Of a DNA stretch of 64,000 nt, positions 1-7,881 are shown piece after piece (within the stretch, counting starts at the first letter, position 1; the number at the start of each line of letters is the position of its first letter). Origin of the DNA: Rhizohabitans arisaemae (GTDB taxonomy: Bacteria > Actinomycetota > Actinomycetes > Streptosporangiales > Streptosporangiaceae); contig NZ_BLRH01000034.1 of assembly GCF_025996515.1 (NCBI RefSeq), forward strand, positions 496,001 to 560,000, read 5' to 3'. A model generated the notes under the pieces. It saw only the letters and a program-made list of their open reading frames with translations, made no database searches and was not told where the DNA came from. The position numbers were made by a program, and so were the translations under genes.

Positions 1-1225
1 CGGCGACGGAGGCGGGCCTGGGGACGGCGATGATCGAGCGGCGGCCCAGCGCGCGGGGGCCGATCTCGGCCCGGCCCTCGGCGACGGCGCCGACCTGCCC
101 GGCCGCGAGCCGGTCCGCGACCGCCGCCGGGTCGAGGTCGGCGATCCGGATCGGCGCCCGGGCCGACGTGTCGCCGGGGATCGGGCCGATCGGCGATCCG
201 AGGTCGGGCCGGAGCGGTTCCCCGGGCGGCGGCGGGCAGATCGCCCAAGCCGCGCCGAGGGCGACCCCGGCGTCGTGGGGCACCGGGGGCACGTACACCG
301 GTTCGGGGATCAGGCCGTTGGCCGCGCAGTTGAGCGCGACCCCTCCGGCGACGCACAGCGGGGCCAGGCCCGTCGCCGTACGGGCGAAGGCCGCCAGCTC
401 GGCCATTGCGTGTTCCACCGTCCGCTGCGCGGTCCACGCGACGCGGACCGCGGCGCTGTCTTCGTCCAGCCGGTCCGCCGGGGCCGACGGACCGGGCCGA
501 CCGGCCAGCTCCGAGAAGACACCCTTCCAGAAGTCGACGACGTCCTCCTCGACCGCGGGTCCGCCGGGGAAGACCGCGTCGTCGCCCGCGGGTGACAGCA
601 GGATCGGCGTCCGATCGCCGTCGGCACGCCCGTACGCCGCCAGGCCCATGGTCTTGCCCGCCTGCAGGAACCCGAACCCCAGCCATTCGCTCGCCGCCTC
701 GTAGAGAAACCCCAGCGAGTGGCGCGGCGACCACGACCGGATCGGTACGGCGCCGCGGCCCGCCTCGCCGCGGTAGACCGAGATGGAGGCGTCCTCGCCT
801 TGGCCGTCCACCACCAGGACCGCCGCCTCGGGAAGCCCGGACGCCCCGAGGGCGAGCAAGGCGTGGGCGAGGTGGTGCGGGACGAACTCCAGGCGGGCCC
901 GCATCCGGTCGGCGAGCCCGGGCCCGAGCAGCTCGCGCAGCAGATCCTTCCCGGAGGAGGAGTCCCAGGTCCGGCCGAACCTGCGGCGAAGAAATGGAAC
1001 GTTCCATCCGACGGCGACGACGTCGACGTCCTCCGGACGGACACCCGCCGACTCCAGGCAGAACCGCGCCGCGTGGCGGGGCGGTGCCTGGATCCCGTGC
1101 CGGGAGCGGGTGAACCGCTCCTCCTCGGCGAAGGCCGCGACCCGGCCGTCACCGCCGACGAGGCAGGCGGCGGCGTCGTGGTAGGCGACCGGGCGGCCGT
1201 TCAGTCCCAGCACCCAGGAGGTCAC
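1..1225 (-). CDS. Carbamoyltransferase, NodU/CmcH/TobZ family (C-terminus cut by window edge)
   Basis: Translating leftward from the GTG at 1225 gives a protein beginning MTSWVLGLNGRPVAYHDAAA, the usual N-terminus of O-carbamoyltransferases. The metal-binding segment HHLAHA and the EEERFTR segment are visible, and near the left edge the YrdC-like C-terminal region shows GPRALGRRS. The frame is open to base 1, so the end is missing. These enzymes transfer carbamoyl from carbamoyl phosphate, through a carbamoyl-adenylate, to a hydroxyl on sugars or natural products. The start follows the DUF169 gene by 35 bases and both lie downstream of the radical SAM gene, so the three probably form one leftward operon that tailors a small molecule or peptide. 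The substrate cannot be read from the sequence. Confidence 0.85.
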   Translation of the reverse strand, partial: MTSWVLGLNGRPVAYHDAAACLVGGDGRVAAFAEEERFTRSRHGIQAPPRHAARFCLESAGVRPEDVDVVAVGWNVPFLRRRFGRTWDSSSGKDLLRELLGPGLADRMRARLEFVPHHLAHALLALGASGLPEAAVLVVDGQGEDASISVYRGEAGRGAVPIRSWSPRHSLGFLYEAASEWLGFGFLQAGKTMGLAAYGRADGDRTPILLSPAGDDAVFPGGPAVEEDVVDFWKGVFSELAGRPGPSAPADRLDEDSAAVRVAWTAQRTVEHAMAELAAFARTATGLAPLCVAGGVALNCAANGLIPEPVYVPPVPHDAGVALGAAWAICPPPPGEPLRPDLGSPIGPIPGDTSARAPIRIADLDPAAVADRLAAGQVGAVAEGRAEIGPRALGRRSIIAVPRPASVA

Positions 1226-1260
1226 GCCGCCATGAAACGCGACGGCCCGGGTGCGGTCAA

Positions 1261-1938
1261 CTACGCCGAAGGCGTGTCGTGGGCGGCGGCGTAGGACCGG
1301 ACCGCGGCGTTCGCCCTGGTCACGGTCTCCAGGCGGGACACCAGACCGGCGAGCTCCGCCGCGGGTACGGCGCACACCGCCTCGTCGTCGCCCATCCCGG
1401 TGCGCTGGCGGCTGAGCGCGCAGCCCATGGTGAGCGCGGTCCGGCCCTTTCCGGCCTTGGCCACGACCTGGCACTGCGGTTTGCCGGACAGTTCCACGTC
1501 GCCGGCGGCGTCCAGGACGTCCATGGTCTGCCGGGGGTTCAGCCGCAGCAGCACGACGTGGGGGTCGGCGGCCTGCTCCAGCGGCTGGTACACGATGGCC
1601 GCCGGCCTCTCGTCCACCGCGGCCACCCCGCCGAAGTCCGCCGGGGTGACCCACCCCGACTCCAGCAGCGCGCCGACGTCGGCGTTTCCGACGATCGACT
1701 CCAGGGGCACGAACCCGTGCACGTAGCGCCCCACCGAACAGTTGTGGTCCTCGGCGACCGTGGTGACGGTCGCCGTCACCGCCTCCGTCCAGAAGACGCA
1801 GCTGGAGGGCACCGGGTGGGCGCGCGCCGGGGACTTCGCGTCCGAGGCCCGGTCGACGAAGGTGATCGCGATGGGGGGAACGGCCAGCCCGAGTGCGTCG
1901 GTGACGGCGGCGGCGAGCTGGCTCCAGTTCTCGGACAC
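1261..1938 (-). CDS. DUF169 family protein
   Basis: The protein is 225 residues from a GTG start at 1938, preceded by a strong ribosome site CCAGGAGGGT at 1941-1950. It starts MSENWSQLAAAVTDALGLAV and contains VPPIAITF, a cysteine in CSVGRYVHGF and GCALSRQRTGMGDDEAVCAVP near the C-terminus, the arrangement I associate with DUF169. Members have no firmly assigned reaction; several sit beside radical SAM or metal/one-carbon genes. It lies 26 bases after the radical SAM gene and 35 bases before the carbamoyltransferase, so co-transcription is likely. Earlier in-frame starts exist because the frame stays open far upstream, but they would run through the radical SAM gene and lack a comparable ribosome site. 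Confidence 0.75.
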   Translation of the reverse strand: MSENWSQLAAAVTDALGLAVPPIAITFVDRASDAKSPARAHPVPSSCVFWTEAVTATVTTVAEDHNCSVGRYVHGFVPLESIVGNADVGALLESGWVTPADFGGVAAVDERPAAIVYQPLEQAADPHVVLLRLNPRQTMDVLDAAGDVELSGKPQCQVVAKAGKGRTALTMGCALSRQRTGMGDDEAVCAVPAAELAGLVSRLETVTRANAAVRSYAAAHDTPSA

Positions 1939-1964
1939 GTACCCTCCTGGTGGGGTTCGGTGGG

Positions 1965-3356
1965 TTAGAGGCGGAAGAATTGCTCCTCGGTCGGTTCGGC
2001 GCAGCAGTACCAGGGTTCGGTCAGGTGGGGCGGCGGACTGCGCCGCGGGGGCAGCGGCGGCGGGTCGCCGCCGGCCGGGCAGGCCGCCCGCCAGACGTCG
2101 GCGAAGATCTCCCGCCGGGTCCGGCCGACCCGCTGAGCCTCGGTGACCAGGGCGACCAGGTCCCCGTGCAGGCGGTCCAGCCGCGGGTCCGGGTGGCGCC
2201 ACGGGTGGTAGAGCGCGGTGGCGTCGAAGGCGCCGGCCGGCTCGGCCACGTCCGGGAGTTCCAGGAGCCTGGATCCGGCCGGCAGCAGCAGGCGGATGGT
2301 GTACTGCACGGGGGACACACCGTCCACCAGGTTCAGGCGGGCCAGCTCGGACAGGAAGCCGAGGTAGCCGTCGAGCGTGGTCCACGGGGTAAAAGGCACG
2401 AAGGTCGGGTTGAACGGAAGGCCTTCGGCGTCGAGCGCTCGCGCCACGTTCTCGACGTCGAGCCGGGTGTGACCCTTGTCGAGCCTGGCCAGGACGGCGT
2501 CGTCGAACGCCTCGACGGCACTGGTCACCAGGACGCAGCCGGTCCGGCGCAGGACGGGAAGCAGGTCCCCGCGCCGCCGCAGATGCTCGATCTTGATCGT
2601 CACGTCGTAGGAGAGCGCCGGGAACTCCTCGTGCACGCGCCGGACGATCCTCGTCGCGTGCGCCGGGCCGTTGAAGAAGTCGGGGTCGCCGAAGGTGATG
2701 TGCTGCGCCCCCGCGTTCACCTGCTGCCGCACGTCGGCCAGCACGACGTCCTCCGGCACGACGCGGAACCGGCCGTTGTAGACCGGGACGACGGGGCAGT
2801 GGCGGCACAGGTGACGGCAGCCGCGTGAGGTTTCGGTGTGCCCCACCACGCGGGTCTCCCCCGACGGCAGCACAAGCCGGGCGTACTTCTCCAGCGGGGG
2901 AAGCCCCGTGCGGTCGGGGGTGGTGAACGCCTGGCGCTCGGTGGAAACGAGCGGCTGGGTCTGGTGCGCGGGCCGCTCCCCCCGCTCGACCACCTGGCGG
3001 TAGAGGCCGAGGAGCCCGGTCTCGAACTCGCCGCCGAGCACGGTGTCGGCGCCGAGGCGGCGCAGGTGCTCGGCGTTCAACGCGGCGTAGAGCCCGAACA
3101 CGCACACGTGGGCCCGCGGGTTGAGCTCCTTGACCTTGGCCAGCACCGGCCCCGCCAGCTTCGTGGCGGTGTGCATGGGGACGAACACGGCGACCAGGTC
3201 GGCCGCGCACACGGGGCCGGGGTCGAAGGCGGACACCGCCAGATCCTGCACGGACACCGTGGCACCGGCGCCGCGCAGCCACGCCGCGGGGGAGGCCAGG
3301 CCGAAGGGTTGCCGTCCCAGCTCATACGTCGAGATCAGGACGACCCGCCCTCCCAT
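1965..3356 (-). CDS. B12-binding-type radical SAM protein with CCAEP tail (Cys form of the CUAEP/CCAEP family)
   Basis: 463 residues from an ATG preceded by AAGGGGG. Residues 1-120 resemble a cobalamin-binding Rossmann domain (VVLISTYELGRQPFGLASPA, then VFVPMHTAT). The 4Fe-4S motif is C180-X3-C184-X2-C187 (CRHLCRHC), followed by a radical SAM barrel. The last residues contain WYCCAEP, with C451 and C452 just before A-E-P. This tail is the hallmark of the CUAEP/CCAEP-tail family, in which the second position is selenocysteine in some members; here it is Cys, encoded TGC at 2001-2003. The function of the family is unknown to me. It leads an apparent operon with a DUF169 protein and a carbamoyltransferase. 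A full selenocysteine locus lies about 50 kb away in the same window. Confidence 0.85.
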   Translation of the reverse strand: MGGRVVLISTYELGRQPFGLASPAAWLRGAGATVSVQDLAVSAFDPGPVCAADLVAVFVPMHTATKLAGPVLAKVKELNPRAHVCVFGLYAALNAEHLRRLGADTVLGGEFETGLLGLYRQVVERGERPAHQTQPLVSTERQAFTTPDRTGLPPLEKYARLVLPSGETRVVGHTETSRGCRHLCRHCPVVPVYNGRFRVVPEDVVLADVRQQVNAGAQHITFGDPDFFNGPAHATRIVRRVHEEFPALSYDVTIKIEHLRRRGDLLPVLRRTGCVLVTSAVEAFDDAVLARLDKGHTRLDVENVARALDAEGLPFNPTFVPFTPWTTLDGYLGFLSELARLNLVDGVSPVQYTIRLLLPAGSRLLELPDVAEPAGAFDATALYHPWRHPDPRLDRLHGDLVALVTEAQRVGRTRREIFADVWRAACPAGGDPPPLPPRRSPPPHLTEPWYCCAEPTEEQFFRL

Positions 3357-3402
3357 GAAAACCCCCTTGGCGGAAAGAGGCCAACGCAGATCATGGAGTA
3401 CC

Positions 3403-3432
3403 CGTACACACCAGGTGCATTGAAAGTGTACG
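3403..3432. promoter_or_regulatory. Inverted repeat upstream of the radical SAM operon
   Basis: CGTACAC (3403-3409) and GTGTACG (3426-3432) form a perfect 7-bp inverted repeat with a 16-base spacer, 47 bases upstream of the radical SAM start. It is placed where an operator for the leftward operon would lie. No regulator is adjacent, so this is a positional inference. Confidence 0.35.
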
Positions 3433-3569
3433 CACGGTTACCGGGGATGTCGTGGGCGAACGTCCCGGAGGCGCGGCGCATGCCAGAACCGGCATAGATC
3501 CGTAACGGAGCCCGGGTCCGCGGGCCACAGGGCGCTCAGGGATCCGCGGGACCACCTCTTGAACCGAAT

Positions 3570-3602
3570 CCGGTACGGCCTGCGCGGCGCACGCCGTACC
3601 GG
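3570..3602. repeat. Palindromic intergenic element, copy 1
   Basis: The arms CCGGTACGGC (3570-3579) and GCCGTACCGG (3593-3602) are a perfect 10-bp inverted repeat. The 13-base interior is itself paired (TGCGC against GCGCA), so nearly the whole 33 bases can fold as one hairpin. There is no T tract on either side. Closely related copies lie at 25808, 27311, 34681, 39239 and 44174. The surrounding 3433-3768 stretch otherwise shows no gene I can support. Confidence 0.75.
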
Positions 3603-3768
3603 ACCTTGAATGTCCTTGGGTCGACGCCCCGGAGACTGCTGGGCGTGAACCCCGAAATTCGGTGATCTTTGTGGGTGGCGGCGAGGCCGGCACGATGGAC
3701 GCCCGCGCAGGGACAGGCCGGTCCGTTCCCCGCAGGGCCTCATGCCAGGTGCGAAGAGACGACTTCGA

Positions 3769-4416
3769 TCAGGTGCGCGAGGCGGGTCGGGGGCCGTCGA
3801 CTTCAAGCACGAAGTCGAACGTCGCCTCCTTGGCGGCGCCCACATCACGGACCTTCATCAGGAGTTCCGTGTGGAAAATGTTGTCGGTGTCGTTGCCGGG
3901 TTCGCCGGGGAAGTACAGCTGGGTGGTGAGGACCGGCCCGTTCGGGGCCTGCACCTTGACGTGGAGGTGCCGGGTGCGGCCCGGATACAGCCCGGGCACG
4001 ACCGTGGTGAGCCGGAACGCGCCCCGGGCGTCGGAGAACTGGTGTCCGCGCAGGTCGTAGCCGGCGTTGTCGTAGGCGCCTTCGGCGTCGGCCTGCCAGA
4101 AGTCCAGGAGCGCGCCGGAGATCGGCCCGCCCAGGCGCCCCAGCACATATCCGGTGACCGTCAGCGGGACGCCGTCCCCGGGCAGCACGGTCCGGCGCGG
4201 TGAGTCGGACTTGAAGTAGGGGCCTTCGGTCTGGGCCGGTGTCGTATCGTCATCGTCGTCGTCGCAGTACGGCGTGGGGGTGAGCAGCGCGCCTGCGCGC
4301 GCCACCTCCCGAGCCAGCGCCGGGCCCTGACCCGACAACAGCACGCCCGCCGGGACGGCGATGATTGCCGCCTTGAGTAGGGTCTTCCGCGTTATGCCGG
4401 ATTTTTCGGCGTCCAT
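3769..4416 (-). CDS. Secreted intradiol ring-cleavage dioxygenase-like protein
   Basis: 215 residues. The N-terminus (TRKTLLKAAIIAVPAGVLL) is a signal-like hydrophobic segment with an R-K pair rather than the twin arginine of a classical Tat signal. An acidic linker of six aspartates follows. The catalytic domain shows TEGPYF, GYDLRG and RTRHLHV, which supply the Tyr/Tyr/His/His iron ligands of the protocatechuate/catechol dioxygenase fold. Such single-domain exported members open catechol-type rings and are common in actinomycetes. It is alone on its strand, with 270 bases of apparent noncoding DNA upstream. Exact substrate unknown. Confidence 0.82.
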   Translation of the reverse strand: MDAEKSGITRKTLLKAAIIAVPAGVLLSGQGPALAREVARAGALLTPTPYCDDDDDDTTPAQTEGPYFKSDSPRRTVLPGDGVPLTVTGYVLGRLGGPISGALLDFWQADAEGAYDNAGYDLRGHQFSDARGAFRLTTVVPGLYPGRTRHLHVKVQAPNGPVLTTQLYFPGEPGNDTDNIFHTELLMKVRDVGAAKEATFDFVLEVDGPRPASRT

Positions 4417-4686
4417 GGCCGCTCCCTGATTGCTGTTGAATTGCGAGAGATCGTGCTTGTCGTGAGGAGGGGGACGGAGCCGGAATCCGGCAGGCCGACC
4501 GGCGCCTTGATCGGCTTATTCCTACCGCCGACGCGATAAGAACCCGGTAAGGCGGCCGCCATCCAGGGGTTTCGTGCCCCGGGTCGGGGCCGTCAATACA
4601 GATGATCTATCGGGATTCTCGTGGCCCGCAGCCGGAGAACGAGCGGTTTCACCGCCAACCGGCCAGACCGGTCCCGCGTAGCCGTG

Positions 4687-5709
4687 CTAGTGGTGGGTGG
4701 CCAGCACGGCGTGATGATCGGTCCCCGCGGGACCGTCCGGGTCGGCGTGGACGGTGGCGGCCGTCAGCCGGGGGAGGTCGTGGATCAGGCGGTGCTCCGC
4801 CTCCACCGCGACCGCGTGGGCTTCGACCACGGACAGCCGGTGGTCCACCAGGATCTCGACCTCCGCGCGCAGCGCGTGGCCCACCCAGCGCAGCCGTACC
4901 GAACCGACCCGCTTCACCCCGGGCACCCGCGCGAGGATGCGCTCGGCCTCGTCGACGAGCCCGGGGTCGACCGCGTCCATGAGCCGGTGGTAGATCTCCC
5001 TGGCGGCGTCGCGCAGCACGAAAAGGATCGCGACCGTGATGAGCAGGCCCACGATCGGGTCGGCGATCGGGAACCCGAGCGCGACACCCCCGGCCCCGGC
5101 GAGGACGGCGAGGGAGGTGAAGCCGTCGGTGCGGGCGTGCAGCCCGTCAGCCACCAGCGCCGCCGAGCCGATCTGGCGGCCGACCCTGATCCGGTAGCGG
5201 GCCACGAGCTCGTTGCCCAGGAAGCCGATCAACCCGGCGGCGGCCACCCAGCCGAGCGCGTGTACGTCCTGCGGGTTGATCAGCCGCTGGATCGCCTCGT
5301 ACCCGGCCAGCGCCGCCGAGACCGCGATGAGGACCACGATGACGATCCCGGCCAGGTCCTCGGCCCTGCCGTACCCGTAGGTGAAGCGGCGGGTCGCCAC
5401 CCGTCGGCCCACGATGAAGGCGATCGCCAGCGGGACCGCGGTGAGCGCGTCGGCGAAGTTGTGCAGGGTGTCGCCGAGCAGCGCGACCGAGCCCGAGAAC
5501 GACACGATCACCGCCTGGACGAGGGCCGTCACCATGAGGGCGGCGAACGAGACACCCACCACGCGCATGCCCCGGCTGCTGGACTCCAAGGCTGTGTCCG
5601 TCTTGTCAAGGCTGTCGTGGCTGTGCGGGGTGAGTACATGGCGCAGCCTGGAGATCAGGCGGCCGACTGCACCCACGCGCTCGCGCCCGTGTCCGTGTCC
5701 GTTCGCCAT
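4687..5709 (-). CDS. Cation diffusion facilitator (CDF) family metal exporter
   Basis: 340 residues with a His-rich N-terminus (HGHGRERVG, HSHD), six membrane segments and the two metal-binding signatures HNFAD (segment 2) and HARTD (segment 5), as in CzcD/ZitB-type antiporters. A cytoplasmic domain follows, ending in a His-containing tail (TDHHAVLATHH). These proteins export Zn2+, Co2+, Cd2+ or related ions in exchange for protons. The gene is divergent from the ArsR/SmtB-type regulator at 5758 with only 48 bases between starts, so metal-induced control by that regulator is likely. The particular metal is not determinable here. Confidence 0.9.
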   Translation of the reverse strand: MANGHGHGRERVGAVGRLISRLRHVLTPHSHDSLDKTDTALESSSRGMRVVGVSFAALMVTALVQAVIVSFSGSVALLGDTLHNFADALTAVPLAIAFIVGRRVATRRFTYGYGRAEDLAGIVIVVLIAVSAALAGYEAIQRLINPQDVHALGWVAAAGLIGFLGNELVARYRIRVGRQIGSAALVADGLHARTDGFTSLAVLAGAGGVALGFPIADPIVGLLITVAILFVLRDAAREIYHRLMDAVDPGLVDEAERILARVPGVKRVGSVRLRWVGHALRAEVEILVDHRLSVVEAHAVAVEAEHRLIHDLPRLTAATVHADPDGPAGTDHHAVLATHH

Positions 5710-5746
5710 GGTCCACCTCGCTTGCTCACCGGGGGTTCAATGGCAT

Positions 5747-5762
5747 TATATGTATTCATGTA
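5747..5762. promoter_or_regulatory. Probable ArsR/SmtB operator overlapping the regulator start
   Basis: TATATG (5747-5752) and CATGTA (5757-5762) form an imperfect inverted repeat around a 4-base centre in the short AT-rich gap between the CDF exporter and the regulator. The repeat overlaps the ATG at 5758, implying autorepression and a leaderless transcript. Confidence 0.45.
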
Positions 5763-6114
5763 CGCACGCGACAACGAATCGGGTGCGACCCCGTTGCAGG
5801 AACAACCGACAAGTGCGCAGGTGGAGGCCGCCGTCGAGGCCCTCCGCATGCTCAGCGACGCCACCCGGCTCAGGCTGATGTGGCTGCTCACGCGGGGCGA
5901 GTACGACGTGGGCACGCTCGCCCGGGCGATCGGCACCGCCCGCCCGTCGGTCTCCCAGCACCTGGCCAAACTGCGTCTGGCCGGCCTCGTGCAGACCCGC
6001 CGCGACGGGCGCCGCGTCCTCTACCGCGCCCGCGACTCCCACGTGCGATCACTCGTCAACGAGGCCCTCTTCCACGCCGACCACGAAGTCTCCGGAATCC
6101 CCCGCCACGACTGA
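5758..6114 (+). CDS. ArsR/SmtB-family metal-responsive transcriptional repressor
   Basis: 118 residues from the ATG at 5758. An in-frame ATG lies at 5740, but the AT-rich promoter-like block between them makes a leaderless start at 5758 more likely. The winged helix is clear: ALRMLSDATRLRLMWLLTRGEYDVGTLA (in two parts) followed by the recognition helix RPSVSQHLAKLRLAGLV and the wing TRRDGRRVLYRARD. C-terminal histidines (HVRSL, FHADHE) fit the alpha-5 metal site of zinc sensors. It is divergent from the CDF exporter it probably controls. The last 113 bases of this gene recur at 10050-10162. Confidence 0.9.
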   Translation: MYARDNESGATPLQEQPTSAQVEAAVEALRMLSDATRLRLMWLLTRGEYDVGTLARAIGTARPSVSQHLAKLRLAGLVQTRRDGRRVLYRARDSHVRSLVNEALFHADHEVSGIPRHD

Positions 6115-6371
6115 AAGCCCATGACAACAATCAGGCGCCGATGTCCGGCATCGCCGCAGGCGGTGCCCGCCTCACGGTCATTCTGCGATCTGGCGTACAT
6201 CACAGAGCAGGTCGGAGATTGAGCCTCAGGATCTGCCTCCAGCATGCCTATATCGGAAGCGCCCCAAGGTCGACCCCCTGCGTCCGCACGAGGAGAAACA
6301 GTATCAGGAAACTGGGCATTTTCTGGGCATGAGACTGGGCATATAGTGGGCACGGCTGCAATACTGATCTC

Positions 6372-7298
6372 ATGCAAGGTGAAAGGGTGGGCAGCGTATC
6401 CGTAGACACGTTGCAGGATGAGGTCCGGTTGCTGTTACGTGGCGGTCTCCCGGTGCGGCTGGATCTGTGCGGTCCGGCGCTGCTCGGGCTGCGCGGGGTG
6501 AAGGCGCGGTCACTGCGCCCCGAGGACCCGGCGAGCCGGGCACGGGCATTGGACGGCCTGCTACGCGAGCAGCTCGACCGATTCGAGAACGCCGAGCTCG
6601 CACAAGCGGCTCGGCTGCTGTTCGGGGCGGAGGCCGCCACGTCTGGGGCGACGCTGACGGTTCGCCGTCAGGCGGCGGCCACCGCCGCCGAGTACGAGGT
6701 GCACCACTTCCGCAAGCGGATCGAGCCGAAGGTGGCCGAGCTGGTGGCCTGGCAACTGCGCCGTGACAGCGAGGAGTTCACCACCCGGCACGCTACGGCG
6801 CCCGAGCTGCATACCGCCTCGGGCCCGCTCGTGCTTCCCCCTGATGTGTTCGCGTGGGAGTCCGCCGAGCATCAACACGCCCTGGCGGCGTTGTGGGGTG
6901 CGGTCTACCTGCTGCGCGCCGAACTGCTAACGGTCGCCCGGCTAGTCAGCATGGACGCCCCCGGGACCGCGACGAGAGCGGCGGCTGCGGTGACGCTGTG
7001 GCGGCATGCCCTGGTGTTAGCGGCCGTCGTCCGCTACCGCGCTGCCTATGGGGCCACTCTTTTGCATGCGGCGACTGATCTGGGCCCGCAAGAGATCGCC
7101 GCCTATGCCGGATGGACCCCTCCGCTCACCCCCGTCCAGGAGCTGCTCCTAGTTGAACTGGCCGACCCCGCTGAGGGTCTTGCCGACTTCACCGCACGGC
7201 TGGATACAACTGCCGGTGGTGCCGAGCTCGCCGTCACCTGGCAGCGGGCACTGTCCGGCCGCGGCAGCGGCCCCGAGATGAAGGTCGCCCCATCATGA
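6372..7298 (+). CDS. Unknown protein, first gene of the aaRS-like/ASCH cassette
   Basis: 308 residues, not assigned to a named family. It starts MQGERVGSVSVDTLQDEVRL; a GTG at 6387 is an alternative start. The N-terminal 130 residues are helical and contain ALLGLRGVKARSL and ERR-like RRQAAATAAEYEVHHFRKRI, a pattern I associate with an uncharacterised actinobacterial helical domain (alanine-rich, ending HFRKRIEPKV). The C-terminal half is alpha-helical with WESAEHQHALAALWGAVYLL. No catalytic motif or membrane segment is evident. Its stop overlaps the next start (ATGA at 7295-7298), so translation is coupled to the P-loop gene. Twenty-five bases of it (6800-6824) reappear at 14635-14659 at the head of the collapsed second copy. 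The intergenic stretch before it (6115-6371) shows no gene. Confidence 0.75.
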   Translation: MQGERVGSVSVDTLQDEVRLLLRGGLPVRLDLCGPALLGLRGVKARSLRPEDPASRARALDGLLREQLDRFENAELAQAARLLFGAEAATSGATLTVRRQAAATAAEYEVHHFRKRIEPKVAELVAWQLRRDSEEFTTRHATAPELHTASGPLVLPPDVFAWESAEHQHALAALWGAVYLLRAELLTVARLVSMDAPGTATRAAAAVTLWRHALVLAAVVRYRAAYGATLLHAATDLGPQEIAAYAGWTPPLTPVQELLLVELADPAEGLADFTARLDTTAGGAELAVTWQRALSGRGSGPEMKVAPS

Positions 7299-7867
7299 GC
7301 CTCGATCAGCTCCTTGATCCGAATACGCCGCCACGCCGATACGTCGTAACAGGGGGCCCGTCCGCCGGCAAGGAGGCCGTCCTCGCCGAACTACACGAGC
7401 GGGGTATCCCGGCCACCAAGGGTGAACCGGCCCGCGAGATCTACCGCAGGCACCGCGACCGGCTCGGTCGGCATCTGCAGGTCGGCGACCGGCGTGCCTA
7501 CTCTCGCGATGTGCTGAAGGCGTTCATCGCCGAGTACTGCGACCACACCTTCGGGCTCCGCTTCTACAACCGCGGTATCCCCGATGGGTATGGCTGGGAC
7601 GCCTTCTTCGGCCTCGGTCCCTACCCCGAATTGGAGGAAGCCTCCCGCGTCTACCGCTACGACGCGGTGTTCATCTTGGACCCGCTGGATGACTTCGACT
7701 CCGAAGACGACCTGGTGTGGGCCAAGGAACGCGAGATCCGCCGCGTCCACGAACTGATCATCCAGGGCTACTACGACACCGGCTACCGGCCCGTCTTCGT
7801 CCCCGCAGACGAACCGGGACGTCGCGTCGACTTCATTCTTGCCCAGATTCCCGCGCCGACATCCTGA
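7295..7867 (+). CDS. P-loop NTPase/kinase of the AAA_28 type
   Basis: 190 residues. The Walker A motif is YVVTGGPSAGKEAV at about residues 14-27. Downstream, YRYDAVFILDPLDDF matches the pattern in AAA_28 proteins (NadR-kinase-like nucleotide kinases and relatives), followed by EREIRRVHELIIQGYYDTGY and VFVPADEP. A small-molecule or nucleotide kinase activity is the family expectation, but the substrate is unknown. Its start overlaps the stop of the upstream gene, and the synthetase-like gene begins 14 bases after its stop. The 3' end of this gene, from about 7768, is duplicated at 14660. Confidence 0.8.
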   Translation: MSLDQLLDPNTPPRRYVVTGGPSAGKEAVLAELHERGIPATKGEPAREIYRRHRDRLGRHLQVGDRRAYSRDVLKAFIAEYCDHTFGLRFYNRGIPDGYGWDAFFGLGPYPELEEASRVYRYDAVFILDPLDDFDSEDDLVWAKEREIRRVHELIIQGYYDTGYRPVFVPADEPGRRVDFILAQIPAPTS

Positions 7868-7881
7868 CCGAGAAGGGCACG

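Noticed and set aside
1261..3282. Apparent 673-residue fusion of a radical SAM region with DUF169
   Set aside because: The part before 1938 is out of frame with the true radical SAM gene, which ends separately at 1965; a strong ribosome site precedes the DUF169 start.
4621..5757. Long N-terminal extension of the ArsR protein
   Set aside because: It would be antisense to the CDF exporter. The real regulator starts near 5758 after an AT-rich promoter.
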